Assembly (NCBI GenBank): GCA_963812195.1
Contig: CAWEUI010000022.1
Coordinates: 62,001-126,000 of the forward strand
Reading direction: 5' to 3'
Source of the DNA: ZC4RG30 sp963812195
GTDB taxonomy: Bacteria > Pseudomonadota > Gammaproteobacteria > Steroidobacterales > Steroidobacteraceae
Length of the DNA: 64,000 nt
Shown piece after piece: positions 27,649 to 36,498 of the stretch. Under the pieces are notes generated by a model. It did no database searches. It was not told the origin of the DNA and saw nothing but the letters and a program-made list of their open reading frames with translations. The translations under genes were made by a program, and so were the position numbers. Positions within the stretch are counted from its first letter, which is position 1. The number at the start of each line of letters is the position of its first letter.

Positions 27649-28549
27649 GCGAGCCTTGCCGCCCAGATTCGCCTCGAAGAACCCGCTCACCCTACGCGCG
27701 AACTCGGTCGGTGCCGCCTGGTAGTAGCCGCCGTGGCCCGCACCGTCGACAACCCATAGCTGCTTGGGCTCGCGGGCCGCCGCGTACAGTTTGGTGACCA
27801 TCCAGCGCGGCACGTCCGCGTCCTTCGACCCCACCAGCACCAGAATGGGACGGGGCGAGATTGCCGCGATCACGTGCACCGCTTCCTGCGCGGTATCGAG
27901 GAGACCGGTGCCGCGCATTGCCAGCCATCCGGCGTCGTAGCTGAGGAATCCCCAGTGCGTATCGTGCTCCTTCAGATAGTCCGTGAAGGTGGGTGGCGGC
28001 GCCTCCAGTGTCACGGCCTTCAGACGCGGATCAGATGGCGGCAACCTGGGTCATCACGTAGCCGCCAATCGAGAATCCCAACCCGCCAATGCGCGCGGGA
28101 TCCACGTCCTTGCGCGAGGCAAGCCAGTCGATCGCGGCCCCCAGTGCATGGCGCGCCTGTGCATTCCACCGGACATTGCCTCCGCTGCGGCCCAGGCCGG
28201 GCCAGTCGAAGGCCAGTACGCCGAAGCCGGCGCGGGCCAGAACCCGTATCTCCGGCAACATCATGCTGCGATCACCGTTGGTGCCGTGGGTAACCACGAC
28301 GGCGGCGCCGTTGGTCGAGGGCACATACCAGGCCGCCAGTTCAGGGCTGTCGGCTGCGGTGATGGAGACCGTCGTAATGTTCGCGACGCCGGTCCGGGCC
28401 GGTGAGTCCAGCAACGGCGAGGGCGGATCCGCCTCGAAGAGATTGTGGATGGAATGGTAGTTGTGCCAGCCAACATATGCGGCGCCAGCCAGCACAACCA
28501 CAAGGCCCGCGACCGCCAATCCGGTGAAAGCGCGCAAGAGAGGCCGCAA
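27373..28549 (-). CDS. Membrane-anchored alpha/beta hydrolase, one frame break and a run-on 3' end
   Basis: The first frame (28549 to about 28035) starts MRPLLRAFTGLAVAGLVVVLAG, an N-terminal membrane anchor or signal. It has AVVVTHGTNGDRS (oxyanion region) and GLGFSIGGYVMTQV with the Ser nucleophile. One extra base near 28035 moves the frame to DPRLKAVTLEAP, LVLVGSKDADVP (acid) and VVDGAGHGGYYQ (His). The natural end is probably near FFEANLG at about 27660. As read, the frame runs on to 27373 through the antisense of the methyltransferase gene, which I think is another sequence error. The gene is last in the carrier-protein gene train, 18 bases after DUF1839. It could be a thioesterase or deacylase for the product. 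Confidence 0.68.
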
Positions 28550-28567
28550 TGAAGACCCCCTGCCGGG

Positions 28568-29554
28568 TTATGAACGCACTGCGGCGTCCAGGCTGCTCAT
28601 GCCCCGCGCCCAGGCCTCGGCCATGGCTTTGCACGGCGTTTCGACGTCCAGCGCCCGGCGGGCATTGACGGCGCGCGCACCCTTCAATACCAGGGACTTG
28701 CACGCCGCGGAGATGGACTGGAAGTCCGCTGCCGCCGATTCGGCTTGCAGGGCATTGTGCTCCTGCAGCCAGCGCAGATTGAACGCGGCGAGCTCGAATG
28801 CCGCGCCAAGCTGTCGCAGGCTCGCGAACGCCCACAGGTGGTAGTACTCGAGGCCCTTCTCCTGCAAGTGCGGCAGTTCCGCGGCAAACCTGGTGGCGAA
28901 CTTTTCGACCGGATTGTGCTGCGGCCGTCGGGCGAGATGGCGCTTGAGCAGGCCCAGCGACTGCCTGGCAAGCTCGGACGGTGCCAGTTGCTCGCGACGC
29001 TCGAGCCTTATGAACTCGGCGAACAGTGGCAGGAATGCCGGATCGTGCGGCACGCCGACCCGGAACTGCGCGCGGAAGTCTTCGCCTTCCAGGCGGTGGT
29101 ATGACGCATTGTGGAAGTAGTCGAGAACCTGCGCTTCCACGTCGATCGCGTTCATGACGATGGTGGTCTTGACGTGATTGCGCTGATAGTCGGTTCCCGC
29201 CGTATCCGGCAGCCAGAAGGCATCGGCTTCCGTGCTGATGAGCCGCCCGGCCGGCAGATGTTCCACCGCATGTTCCAGCAGCGGCTTCCAGACCGTGAGT
29301 TCCTGCACGTCCAGGCCATAGAGCTCGTACAGCTCGCCATGCGGCGGCTTGAAGAACGTCCACTGGTCGCCTTCGAAATCCAGCGCGACCACGAACGGCA
29401 GGATCGCGCGGGTTTCCAGCCCAAGCGCATGCAGGACTTCGATCCAGATGTCGACGTAGCAGTTCTTCTCCGGCCACAGCACCGTATCCGCGTGCAGCGG
29501 ACTGCGCTGGTAATGCACCGGGTCGAGCCCCGGAATGGCCGCCAAGGTGGTCAT
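28568..29554 (-). CDS. DUF1839 family protein
   Basis: 328 residues, soluble, with no signal peptide. The N-terminal motif EKNCYVDIWIEVLHALGLE (Cys32) followed by DFEGDQWTFFKPP and LYGLDVQELTVW is typical of the DUF1839 family, whose function is not known. The family is recurrently encoded beside amino acid:[carrier protein] ligases, as here (16-base gap). The conserved Cys and the layout faintly recall the N-terminal domain of the carrier-protein-dependent acyltransferase BtrH; on that basis I suggest it may take the aminoacyl group from the carrier protein, but this is inference only. The C-terminal half (~190-310) is helical, with QHNPVEKFATRFAAELPHL. Confidence 0.8.
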   Translation of the reverse strand: MTTLAAIPGLDPVHYQRSPLHADTVLWPEKNCYVDIWIEVLHALGLETRAILPFVVALDFEGDQWTFFKPPHGELYELYGLDVQELTVWKPLLEHAVEHLPAGRLISTEADAFWLPDTAGTDYQRNHVKTTIVMNAIDVEAQVLDYFHNASYHRLEGEDFRAQFRVGVPHDPAFLPLFAEFIRLERREQLAPSELARQSLGLLKRHLARRPQHNPVEKFATRFAAELPHLQEKGLEYYHLWAFASLRQLGAAFELAAFNLRWLQEHNALQAESAAADFQSISAACKSLVLKGARAVNARRALDVETPCKAMAEAWARGMSSLDAAVRS

Positions 29555-29570
29555 GAAACCTGCCTGGCCG

Positions 29571-30482
29571 TCAGGGCCAGAGCTGCTTGCGCACGCTGGA
29601 AGGCCACTTGCCCGGATCCATGCCGTGTTCCTTCAACAGCGCCATGGTGATGCGCTCCAGCCCGAAGCCCAGGCAGGCCGTGTTGGCGACATTGCCATCG
29701 GCTGTCTTGATGTCGAAGGTGGAACCGAAATGCTCCTGGTGGAAATTGAAGGAACACAGCGCTGTCGGATCCTCCGCGGAAACGACCGGCACCAGCACCT
29801 CGAACTTCAGGCGCTGCTCCTTCTGGCTCTGCCCCAGGACCTTGCCGCCGCGCCCGAAGAACGGATCCGAGGCGACATCGGACTTGGCCGGGAGTCCCAG
29901 GGTGGTAAGGATATCCACGCCCCGCTTCAGCCACAGATCGCGCCATTCCACCACCTGGTCCGCGGTGCCCGCGCGAACCATCTCGCGCACCCGGAACGAC
30001 TGCATGCGGGTCGGCTCCCGCGAAGGCTCGTGACGGTAGACCCAATGCAACATGCTGAACAGCCGCCCATCGGCCGGCAGCGTCCCGCTGATGGTCGGAT
30101 AAAGCGGATAGCAGGCCGCCGGGTTCAGGGTGACGTGCGTCATCTTCAGCATGCCGCCCCAGTCCTCGCCACTGTTTACCGTATCGGCAAGCTTGCGGGA
30201 TTCGAGCTCGCTGCCAAAGAAGCTGTGCACCGCGCCGCACAGGTGCGGGAAGTTGTCCAGATAGTGGACGCGCTCGAGAATCTGGCGATTGATGACGGGC
30301 GGGAAAGTCAGCTGCTCGGCCTGGTCCCCGTGCGCCACCCGGCTCACCAGCGCATTGAACCCTTCGAGAATGGACTCGAAGACCGGGCCACGGCCAAATG
30401 CGCCGTCGACGCCGACCGGGACGATATGGCCGGCCTTTACCAGCTCTTCATAGAACGATTCGACGTCGTAAGTCTTGCTCAT
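29571..30482 (-). CDS. Amino acid:[acyl-carrier-protein] ligase (atypical class II aminoacyl-tRNA synthetase homologue)
   Basis: 303 residues from the ATG at 30482, which has GGGAG upstream; 16 further residues upstream are in frame but lack a start signal. The sequence matches the seryl-tRNA-synthetase-like enzymes known from Bradyrhizobium, which lack the tRNA-binding arm and charge glycine or alanine onto the phosphopantetheine of a carrier protein. The three zinc ligands are visible: Cys124 (PAACYPLYP), Glu167 (FRVREMV) and Cys270 (NTACLGFGLERI); the spacing Glu to Cys equals that in the Bradyrhizobium enzyme as I recall it. Motif 3-like GFGLERITMALL completes the ATP site. The cognate carrier protein is encoded at 34308-34559 in the same train. 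Confidence 0.92.
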   Translation of the reverse strand: MSKTYDVESFYEELVKAGHIVPVGVDGAFGRGPVFESILEGFNALVSRVAHGDQAEQLTFPPVINRQILERVHYLDNFPHLCGAVHSFFGSELESRKLADTVNSGEDWGGMLKMTHVTLNPAACYPLYPTISGTLPADGRLFSMLHWVYRHEPSREPTRMQSFRVREMVRAGTADQVVEWRDLWLKRGVDILTTLGLPAKSDVASDPFFGRGGKVLGQSQKEQRLKFEVLVPVVSAEDPTALCSFNFHQEHFGSTFDIKTADGNVANTACLGFGLERITMALLKEHGMDPGKWPSSVRKQLWP

Positions 30483-30495
30483 CGCAACTCCCGGA

Positions 30496-31659
30496 TCAGC
30501 TGTCCTTGTACACCAGCAGCATTGCGGCACTCTTTGCCTTGATGCGCTCGTTCGAAATCATCAGCGACGATGAAAGCAGGTCACGGTAATGCCTGCCGAC
30601 CGTGAACGGGGAATTGTTCTTGTAACCCAGAATGCCCACGATCTGCAGCGCCTGATGCACGATCTGCGGCCCGGCAGTGGATGCCGAGATCTTCAGATTG
30701 TTGAACCTCAGGGCCCATCCCATGGACAGCAACTCTTCGCGACCCTGCGCAGAATCCGGCAGGGCATCGAACTCCTCGGCGACGGCCTGCCAGTTGTGGC
30801 GCATGGTCTGCGATGCCACGGACACCTCCGCCAGACGCACCGCCGTGGGGGGAACCGAGCCCGGCGCCTTGCGCGCCACACCGCGTACATAGGTACTGGC
30901 CCGCGCCACCGCGTCGGAGGCGATACCCCACCACAACGCGGACCACAGAACGTGCGAATAGGGCACCATCGTCTGCGCCGAGGAATCCGCATATGGTCCC
31001 GGAAGGATCTGCCATTCCTCGCCGGAGGAAGTCAGGCTGAACCCGGGGCTGGTCGTGCCGCGCATGCCCAGGGTGTCCCAGTCTGTTGTCTGCTTGAGTT
31101 CGTAGTCGCCCTTGCGCACCAGGACCAGCACCTGGTCATTGGCGGGCGAATCCGCGGCGCGGCGCGCCGTGACGAGTATCGCGTCGGCGCTCGCGCAGTA
31201 CGATCCCGTGGTTGCTTCCTTGTTGAGCTGGAATCGGCCGTTGCTGCGTTCCACCGCGCAGATGCTCGAGCGTGTATCCCCGGACGTGCCGACTTCGGAG
31301 GTGATGGAAGCAAGCAGCAGCTGCTTCTCCACGATCTCGCGCAGATAGGCCGTGAGCTGGGGGGAATTCGCGTGATGGCGGGCGATGCACGCAACCTGTA
31401 TGTAGTGCATGGCCAGCACCATTCCGCTGCTGCCGCAGCCCTGCGACACCGCGGCGCATATCTCGGACAGTTCGCGCAGATTGCAGCCGGCGCCGCCAAA
31501 CTCTTTCGGCACAGCCGCCGACATCAGCTTCGCCTCGCGCCATGCCTGCAATGATTCGACCGGAAACCTGGCCTCGCGATCCACGCTGTCGGCGAACTTG
31601 GCGGAGACCCCCGTTCCGATCTTGCGGGCGGTCTCGATCAGTGGGCAGGGATTCTTCAT
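30496..31659 (-). CDS. Acyl-CoA dehydrogenase-like flavoprotein
   Basis: 387 residues from the ATG at 31659 (AAGGAAG just upstream); nine upstream in-frame residues are ignored. The acyl-CoA dehydrogenase fold is clear: N-terminal helices with PKEFGGAGCNLRELSE, the beta domain ASITSEVGTSGDTRSS and the C-terminal helices ALQIVGILGYKNNSPFTVGRHYRDLL. The final segment SSSLMISNERI lacks the EGTxxI block of true acyl-CoA dehydrogenases and resembles family members that use reduced flavin as oxygenases. It lies 13 bases before the ligase start. A carrier-bound aminoacyl group may be its substrate (desaturation, N- or C-hydroxylation); the flavin reductase in the same gene train could supply reduced flavin. 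Both points are inference. Confidence 0.82.
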   Translation of the reverse strand: MKNPCPLIETARKIGTGVSAKFADSVDREARFPVESLQAWREAKLMSAAVPKEFGGAGCNLRELSEICAAVSQGCGSSGMVLAMHYIQVACIARHHANSPQLTAYLREIVEKQLLLASITSEVGTSGDTRSSICAVERSNGRFQLNKEATTGSYCASADAILVTARRAADSPANDQVLVLVRKGDYELKQTTDWDTLGMRGTTSPGFSLTSSGEEWQILPGPYADSSAQTMVPYSHVLWSALWWGIASDAVARASTYVRGVARKAPGSVPPTAVRLAEVSVASQTMRHNWQAVAEEFDALPDSAQGREELLSMGWALRFNNLKISASTAGPQIVHQALQIVGILGYKNNSPFTVGRHYRDLLSSSLMISNERIKAKSAAMLLVYKDS

Positions 31660-31745
31660 ATGCTTCCTTGGATCCGTAAGCGGCAATGATCATATGGTTG
31701 CAGAGCATGCAGGCGTGAGCAATGTCACACCACAACCCGCGCACT

Positions 31746-34301
31746 TCACGCTGCGTTGCCCACAATTTCGATTCTGGCAGGCGCGGCCAGGTTGAGGGCG
31801 CTGACCACACCGAACAGTGGCCTCGGCGCGCCAACAGCCCGCATCTGGACCCGCCTGTCCTGCCCCGGCGCGAGCCAGAAATGCGAATCATCGCAACTAT
31901 ACCCGTCGGCCTGCAGGTTGACGCCGCGGACGAATGCACCGCTATTGAGCGTCACTTCGAACAGGCCCGGTTCAAGCTCGCGGGCGCGCGCCGACAGCCC
32001 GATGCTGGCATCGGGTCCGATATGCAATCCTGAATCAGGCAGGTAGCAGCTCTCGGATGCCACGTCCGGCGCCGCGGGGTCGCGCCAGCGCGCGATCACC
32101 AGGTCGCAGGACATGGGCCCGAAACGGTAGGCAAATGTCAGGTCGTGGAATGTGTCCAGCAGCTCCGCGAGCGCGATTGTGCGCATCGAGCGGGCCGGTA
32201 GCGGCTGCTCGTGATTCACGTGCTCGATGAGATGCCTGCCGGCACGGTAGAGCAGCAATTCCAGGGTGCCGCTGCGATCGATCGGGCTCTCGTTGCGAAG
32301 ATGAACCGACAATCCGTTCAGTCCTTCGTCGGTGATGCCCACCCAGACCGGCTGCAATGTGCGGCGCAATGCGTGGTAAGGGGTCTTGGGATTGCCCGCT
32401 GAATCAATGATCCCCCATCCGGCGCCAGGCCACAGGTCGCGCAGGAACCAGATGAGCGCGCCGCCACACGAGGATCCGGGTCGGCGCCATTCGGTGAAGG
32501 CGGTAGTCATCGCGTGCGCACTGGCTTCGCGGCCGAGCGCCACATAGCGGGCGTGGTCGTGGTAGCGCAGCCGCCCCGGATCCACGCCGAAGAACTCAGC
32601 GACGTAGTGGTCCCGCACGTCATCGAAATCCCAACCCGCCCCCAGGTCGCGCGGCGAGCGTTCCCTCCAGGCCGCGTGCGTCACGCGCACACCGGCGCCT
32701 CCGGGAAGACTTTGAAGCGTGGTGTCTTCGGGAATATTGGCAAAGGCAAGGCACTCGGTGGCGAAGTTCAGCCCGGAACGTCGCAGATCGTCGGCGCTCC
32801 TGAGGTATGCGCCCAGCCCGTAGTAGGAAGTGGTTCCCGCACTCGGCTGATGAGGAATCGCCCCGCCGCTTGCGCTGGACGGCCAGTACGCCACACCGGG
32901 GCAATGCGCAGCGGTCAGCTGCGCCAGGGTCTGGCTGAACAGAGCCGGCTCCCACAGTGCGCGCGGCGCGCCCCACATGGCGGCCTGCTGCGAGACCTCG
33001 CTGTTGCCGCATATGACGGCCACGCTGGGATGGCGCATCCAGCGGCGCAGTTGCTGGCGCGCTTCGGCCGCGATGCTCTGGCCAAGATCGGCGTCTTCGG
33101 CCGGATAATCCATGTTCGCGAACATGAAGTCCTGCCAGACGAGCACGCCGTATTCATCGCACAGGTCGAAGAACAACTCGTCCTCGTAGACCATCGTGCC
33201 GCCCACGCGCAGCATGTTGAAGCCGGCGTCGACCGCCTGCTCTATCGCGCGCCGATAGCCGGCTTCATCGCCGCCCAGCGATACCACGTCAAGCGGGGTC
33301 CAGCACGCGCCGCGGCAGAACACCTGCACGTCGTTCACGTGAACCGCGAAGTCCTTTCCCGGGCCCGCTGCTGTACTCACCGTGCGGAACCCCACGCGGC
33401 CAAGCGAATGCTCGGGCGCATTGGCGGATCCACCCTTGCGGCACATCACGATCTCGTACAGGTGCGGACGGCCATGGGTATGCGGCCACCACAATCGCGG
33501 ATCCCGCACCGAAAGTTCGGCGTCCATCAGCCCGTCGGGGCGATTGTGCAGGTCCTGCGTCGCAACGATCTTTCCGGAATCACGCAGCTGAAGCTGCCAG
33601 GCTGGCGGATCATCAGCGGGCGATTCGACGCGCACCAGCAATTGCACCAGACCGCTGCCGTCCTGGACCTTGCAGGTGAGCCGTTCAACCGCCGGTCGTA
33701 CGGAGCCGCCGGTACCTACCCATACCGCACGCCATGGCCCCACTGCCGCGGCGGGGGGTGACCAGCCGGGCGTGCGGCCGAGCAGCGTCGTGCGATACCA
33801 GCGAAGTTGCTGGTTCTCCACCATCGGCGCGCGCCACCGCGGTCGCCGCCGCTTCTGGCGCAGCGCCTGATCGAGCGAACCAAAGCGCAGAATCAGTTCG
33901 TTGCGGCCGGCCGTGAAGGGCGGACGGTCAATCCGGTGCTCGAGAAACATGTTCTCGCTGTGCAGGATGTGCGACCCGTTGAGCCAGACGTCACAGAGCG
34001 TCGCGAGTCCGTCAAATGCCAGACAGGCAATATCCGCAGCCGCCTCGTCGGTGAACTCCGGCGCCACGCGAAACCACCAGTCATCCGCGTCGAAGCGGCG
34101 CCGCGGTCCGTCCAGCGACCAGGCGCCTGCCGAACGCAGCGCCGCGGCCGCGGTGCCGGGCACGGCAGCGCTCATCCAGCTCAGGTTCCGCGGCAGGTCT
34201 TCCGGCTTCGCATACAGACCGGCCGTGGTGCAACAGCATTCCCAGCCCGCACTGAGGTTCCGGCGATCAGCGTGCCAGTTTCCGTTCCGGCTCGCCGCCA
34301 T
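31746..34301 (-). CDS. Glycoside hydrolase family 2 protein, beta-mannosidase-like
   Basis: 851 residues, close to the usual beta-mannosidase length. No signal peptide is evident. A jelly-roll sugar-binding domain (~10-190) and an immunoglobulin-like domain (~200-310) come first. The TIM barrel follows, with RGACWTPLD (329-337), CGNSEV containing the likely acid/base Glu435, and FATECLAF with the likely nucleophile Glu516. A C-terminal beta domain completes the protein. It begins 6 bases after the carrier protein stop, so it belongs to the same transcript. A predicted cytoplasmic glycosidase in an aminoacyl-carrier cluster is unusual: it may release a glycosylated product or act on a mannose-containing EPS fragment. 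Confidence 0.82.
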   Translation of the reverse strand: MAASRNGNWHADRRNLSAGWECCCTTAGLYAKPEDLPRNLSWMSAAVPGTAAAALRSAGAWSLDGPRRRFDADDWWFRVAPEFTDEAAADIACLAFDGLATLCDVWLNGSHILHSENMFLEHRIDRPPFTAGRNELILRFGSLDQALRQKRRRPRWRAPMVENQQLRWYRTTLLGRTPGWSPPAAAVGPWRAVWVGTGGSVRPAVERLTCKVQDGSGLVQLLVRVESPADDPPAWQLQLRDSGKIVATQDLHNRPDGLMDAELSVRDPRLWWPHTHGRPHLYEIVMCRKGGSANAPEHSLGRVGFRTVSTAAGPGKDFAVHVNDVQVFCRGACWTPLDVVSLGGDEAGYRRAIEQAVDAGFNMLRVGGTMVYEDELFFDLCDEYGVLVWQDFMFANMDYPAEDADLGQSIAAEARQQLRRWMRHPSVAVICGNSEVSQQAAMWGAPRALWEPALFSQTLAQLTAAHCPGVAYWPSSASGGAIPHQPSAGTTSYYGLGAYLRSADDLRRSGLNFATECLAFANIPEDTTLQSLPGGAGVRVTHAAWRERSPRDLGAGWDFDDVRDHYVAEFFGVDPGRLRYHDHARYVALGREASAHAMTTAFTEWRRPGSSCGGALIWFLRDLWPGAGWGIIDSAGNPKTPYHALRRTLQPVWVGITDEGLNGLSVHLRNESPIDRSGTLELLLYRAGRHLIEHVNHEQPLPARSMRTIALAELLDTFHDLTFAYRFGPMSCDLVIARWRDPAAPDVASESCYLPDSGLHIGPDASIGLSARARELEPGLFEVTLNSGAFVRGVNLQADGYSCDDSHFWLAPGQDRRVQMRAVGAPRPLFGVVSALNLAAPARIEIVGNAA

Positions 34302-34307
34302 GATTCC

Positions 34308-34559
34308 TCAGGCAGCGGTCAGCGTATCCACGGCATTGCAGATCGCCGCAATGCTGCCGAACACGCTGCGGGACAGCATCTGGTCGGGAAACTCGATATC
34401 GAATTCACTCTCCAGCGCGAGCATGATGCTGACGCTGGCGTGCGAGGTAAGGCCGGCCTCGTAAAGGTCGGCACTGTCCTGAAGTTGAGCAGCATCTACG
34501 CTGAGCCGGCCATGTTCCTTCAGGACGCCACGAACACGCTGGACGATGTCTTCACTCAT
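34308..34559 (-). CDS. Acyl carrier protein for aminoacyl loading
   Basis: 83 residues from the ATG at 34559 (the open frame extends to 34640 without a better start). It is a small acidic helical protein with the phosphopantetheine site DLYEAGLTSHASV: Ser39, in a GLTS context rather than the DSL of fatty-acid ACPs. This matches carrier proteins that pair with amino acid:[carrier protein] ligases. The sequence EFDIEFPDQMLSRSVFGSI forms the usual C-terminal helix region. It is upstream of the GH2 gene (6-base gap). A holo-ACP synthase from elsewhere in the genome would be needed to activate it. Confidence 0.9.
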   Translation of the reverse strand: MSEDIVQRVRGVLKEHGRLSVDAAQLQDSADLYEAGLTSHASVSIMLALESEFDIEFPDQMLSRSVFGSIAAICNAVDTLTAA

Positions 34560-34736
34560 AACGGGGTTGGTTGTCGCAAGTTGGTTGAATCGGGGGCAAA
34601 GTGACTCGGCAATGATAGATACAGGAAAAGCCCGCTGCATGGCTGTTCGCTGGAGACTGTGATCGAATGCACCATATTCTGCCCTGCTTCATCCGTAGCC
34701 GCCGGTCAGTCAGAGGCCAGTGCCTTGTGCAATCCG

Positions 34737-35372
34737 TCAAGCGGTGTTCGCGCGGCCCTTACGTACCAGATGCCGGCTGGCAAGCCGTCGCAGCTCGCGC
34801 CACACCGGCAAGGGTATACCGTGTCCCCCGTCGAACGGCAACCAGGACACCTGCGCACCCCCTTCCCTGAAGAAATCGCGCAGCCGCTCGCCGGTAGCCA
34901 GCGGCAAGTCCGCATCGTTGCGTCCGTGTGACACCAGCACCGGCATTCCCCGAATGACCTCCCGTCGCTCCTGCCACTGCGCATGGGCGATGCGGGAAGA
35001 GGACAGCAGGGCCAGCAACACCGGGCGCAATCCGCCCATCAGCACCAGATCGGTGGCCAGCATGCCCCCCTGGGAGAAGCCGACCAGAATCAAGGGCACT
35101 TCACCGTGGATCGCCGTCGTTTGTGCGATGAATTCGTTGAACTGCCGGCGCAACGCTTCGCGCCCCGGCGGATACTCGTCGAAAAGGTCCCGATCTCCGG
35201 CTGCCATCTGCTGCTCTCGCAGCGCCGCGTCAACAGGCCACCAGGATCTTCCGCGCGGTTCTGCCGGATGAATGCCCCGCGGCAGATAGATGGTCGCGGG
35301 CAAACCCATTGCGTCGACCAGTGGCGCCAGATCCATCGGCTCCATGGCATACCCATGCAATACCACCAGCAC
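34737..35372 (-). CDS. Phospholipase/carboxylesterase-type alpha/beta hydrolase, start uncertain
   Basis: At least 211 residues. The core has VVLHGYAMEPMDLAPL, the nucleophile elbow VGFSQGGMLA (Ser), the acid in VSHGRNDADLP and the His in FDGGHGIPLPVWREL, as in the carboxylesterase/phospholipase family (YpfH, Est). The annotated start is a GTG at 35372. However, coding-like sequence continues upstream in frame (YSQFRIAGTEGLRITPRGEERA) to about 35457, with no start codon. An ATG overlapping the flavin reductase stop (ATGA at 35457-35460) is in another frame, so a base error near 35450 is likely. It could act as a thioesterase in the pathway of the neighbouring genes. Confidence 0.75.
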   Translation of the reverse strand: MLVVLHGYAMEPMDLAPLVDAMGLPATIYLPRGIHPAEPRGRSWWPVDAALREQQMAAGDRDLFDEYPPGREALRRQFNEFIAQTTAIHGEVPLILVGFSQGGMLATDLVLMGGLRPVLLALLSSSRIAHAQWQERREVIRGMPVLVSHGRNDADLPLATGERLRDFFREGGAQVSWLPFDGGHGIPLPVWRELRRLASRHLVRKGRANTA

Positions 35373-35457
35373 GGCGCGCTCCTCCCCGCGTGGCGTGATC
35401 CGCAGGCCTTCGGTTCCCGCAATCCGGAACTGCGAGTAGTCGTGCCCGGCTATCGTG

Positions 35458-36465
35458 TCATTCCTCCAGAGACGCGGGAGGCGTCTGCAGTGGCGCCTGC
35501 CCGGGTTCGGTGTCGCGTATCACGCTGCGCAGGAAATTCTTCAGGAGCTGGGTTTCGCCGGGCCCCAGGTTGCGTTCGGCATGTGCCTCGAGCGCCTTGG
35601 CGGCGGCAACCAGATCCAGCACGACGGCACGACCATGCTCGGACAGCTCCACCCGGGCATCCGGATCGTGCCCGCCCACCAGCCGGACGAGTCCGACGGA
35701 TGCAAGACGCGCGATGCCCTCATAGGTAATGCGGGTTCCGGTGTACCACAGCAGCCGGTCCAGCTCCGCGATCCGCCGGTGATCGGATACTCCGAGGAGA
35801 CTGAGCACGAGCCATTCATCCTCGCCAATCGCGTGCTTTTCCAGCATTGGCCGCAGGCCATGCATCATCTGGTAGCGGGCGCGCCCGATCAGGTAGATGA
35901 GGAAGTCCCGGCTGAAGCTGCTGTCCGGCTCATTGGTGTCGATACCTTGCGCGTCCGCCGCAGGGGATTTCTGCACGGCAAGCGCGTAACGCCCGGCATG
36001 GAAGATCAGCGGCGGGCGGGTGAAGTCCACGAACTGGTGCACTTCGCCGACAAAGATCATGTGATCCCCGCCGTCGTAGGTGAACGCCTTGCGACACTCG
36101 AAGCGCGCCGAGCAGTCATCCAGCAGCGGGATGTCGCTGGCGCCCCGTCGCACCTCCAGCCCGTCGAACTTGTTCGCACCCTGCGTGGCAAAGCGATGGG
36201 ACAATGAATCCTGATCAGCGGCCAGCACATGCACGGCGAAGTGCTGGCAATCGACGAACGCCGGCAGACTCAGCGCCTTGCGCGCCAGGCTCCATAGAAT
36301 GAGCGGCGGATCGAGCGAAACGGAATTGAAACTGTTGGCGGTGATGCCGATGTCACGCCCGTCCGCGCTCTTCGTCGTAACGATCGTTACGCCGGTGGCA
36401 AACGCACTGAGGGCCTGGCGAAAGGCCCGCGGATCGAAGGCATTGGACTGGGCTTCTGGACTCAT
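35458..36465 (-). CDS. Flavin reductase fused to a MarR-like winged-helix domain
   Basis: 335 residues. The N-terminal ~165 residues form a flavin reductase-like, FMN-binding domain (RQALSAFATGVTIVTT, ITANSFNSVSLDPPLILWSL, FEC in the core, HQFVDFTRPPLIFHAGRY), as in the small components of two-component flavin monooxygenases. From ~190, SRDFLIYLIGRARYQMMHGLRP to ELSEHGRAVVLDLV resembles a MarR winged helix with its dimerisation helices. The same pairing is known in a few flavin reductases of aromatic degradation. It heads the minus-strand gene train and probably gives reduced flavin to the acyl-CoA-dehydrogenase-like protein; the MarR part may sense a ligand or control expression. These roles are inference. 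Confidence 0.82.
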   Translation of the reverse strand: MSPEAQSNAFDPRAFRQALSAFATGVTIVTTKSADGRDIGITANSFNSVSLDPPLILWSLARKALSLPAFVDCQHFAVHVLAADQDSLSHRFATQGANKFDGLEVRRGASDIPLLDDCSARFECRKAFTYDGGDHMIFVGEVHQFVDFTRPPLIFHAGRYALAVQKSPAADAQGIDTNEPDSSFSRDFLIYLIGRARYQMMHGLRPMLEKHAIGEDEWLVLSLLGVSDHRRIAELDRLLWYTGTRITYEGIARLASVGLVRLVGGHDPDARVELSEHGRAVVLDLVAAAKALEAHAERNLGPGETQLLKNFLRSVIRDTEPGQAPLQTPPASLEE

Positions 36466-36498
36466 TCCGGAAGGCGCTTCATGTCAGGCCTGGCCGAT

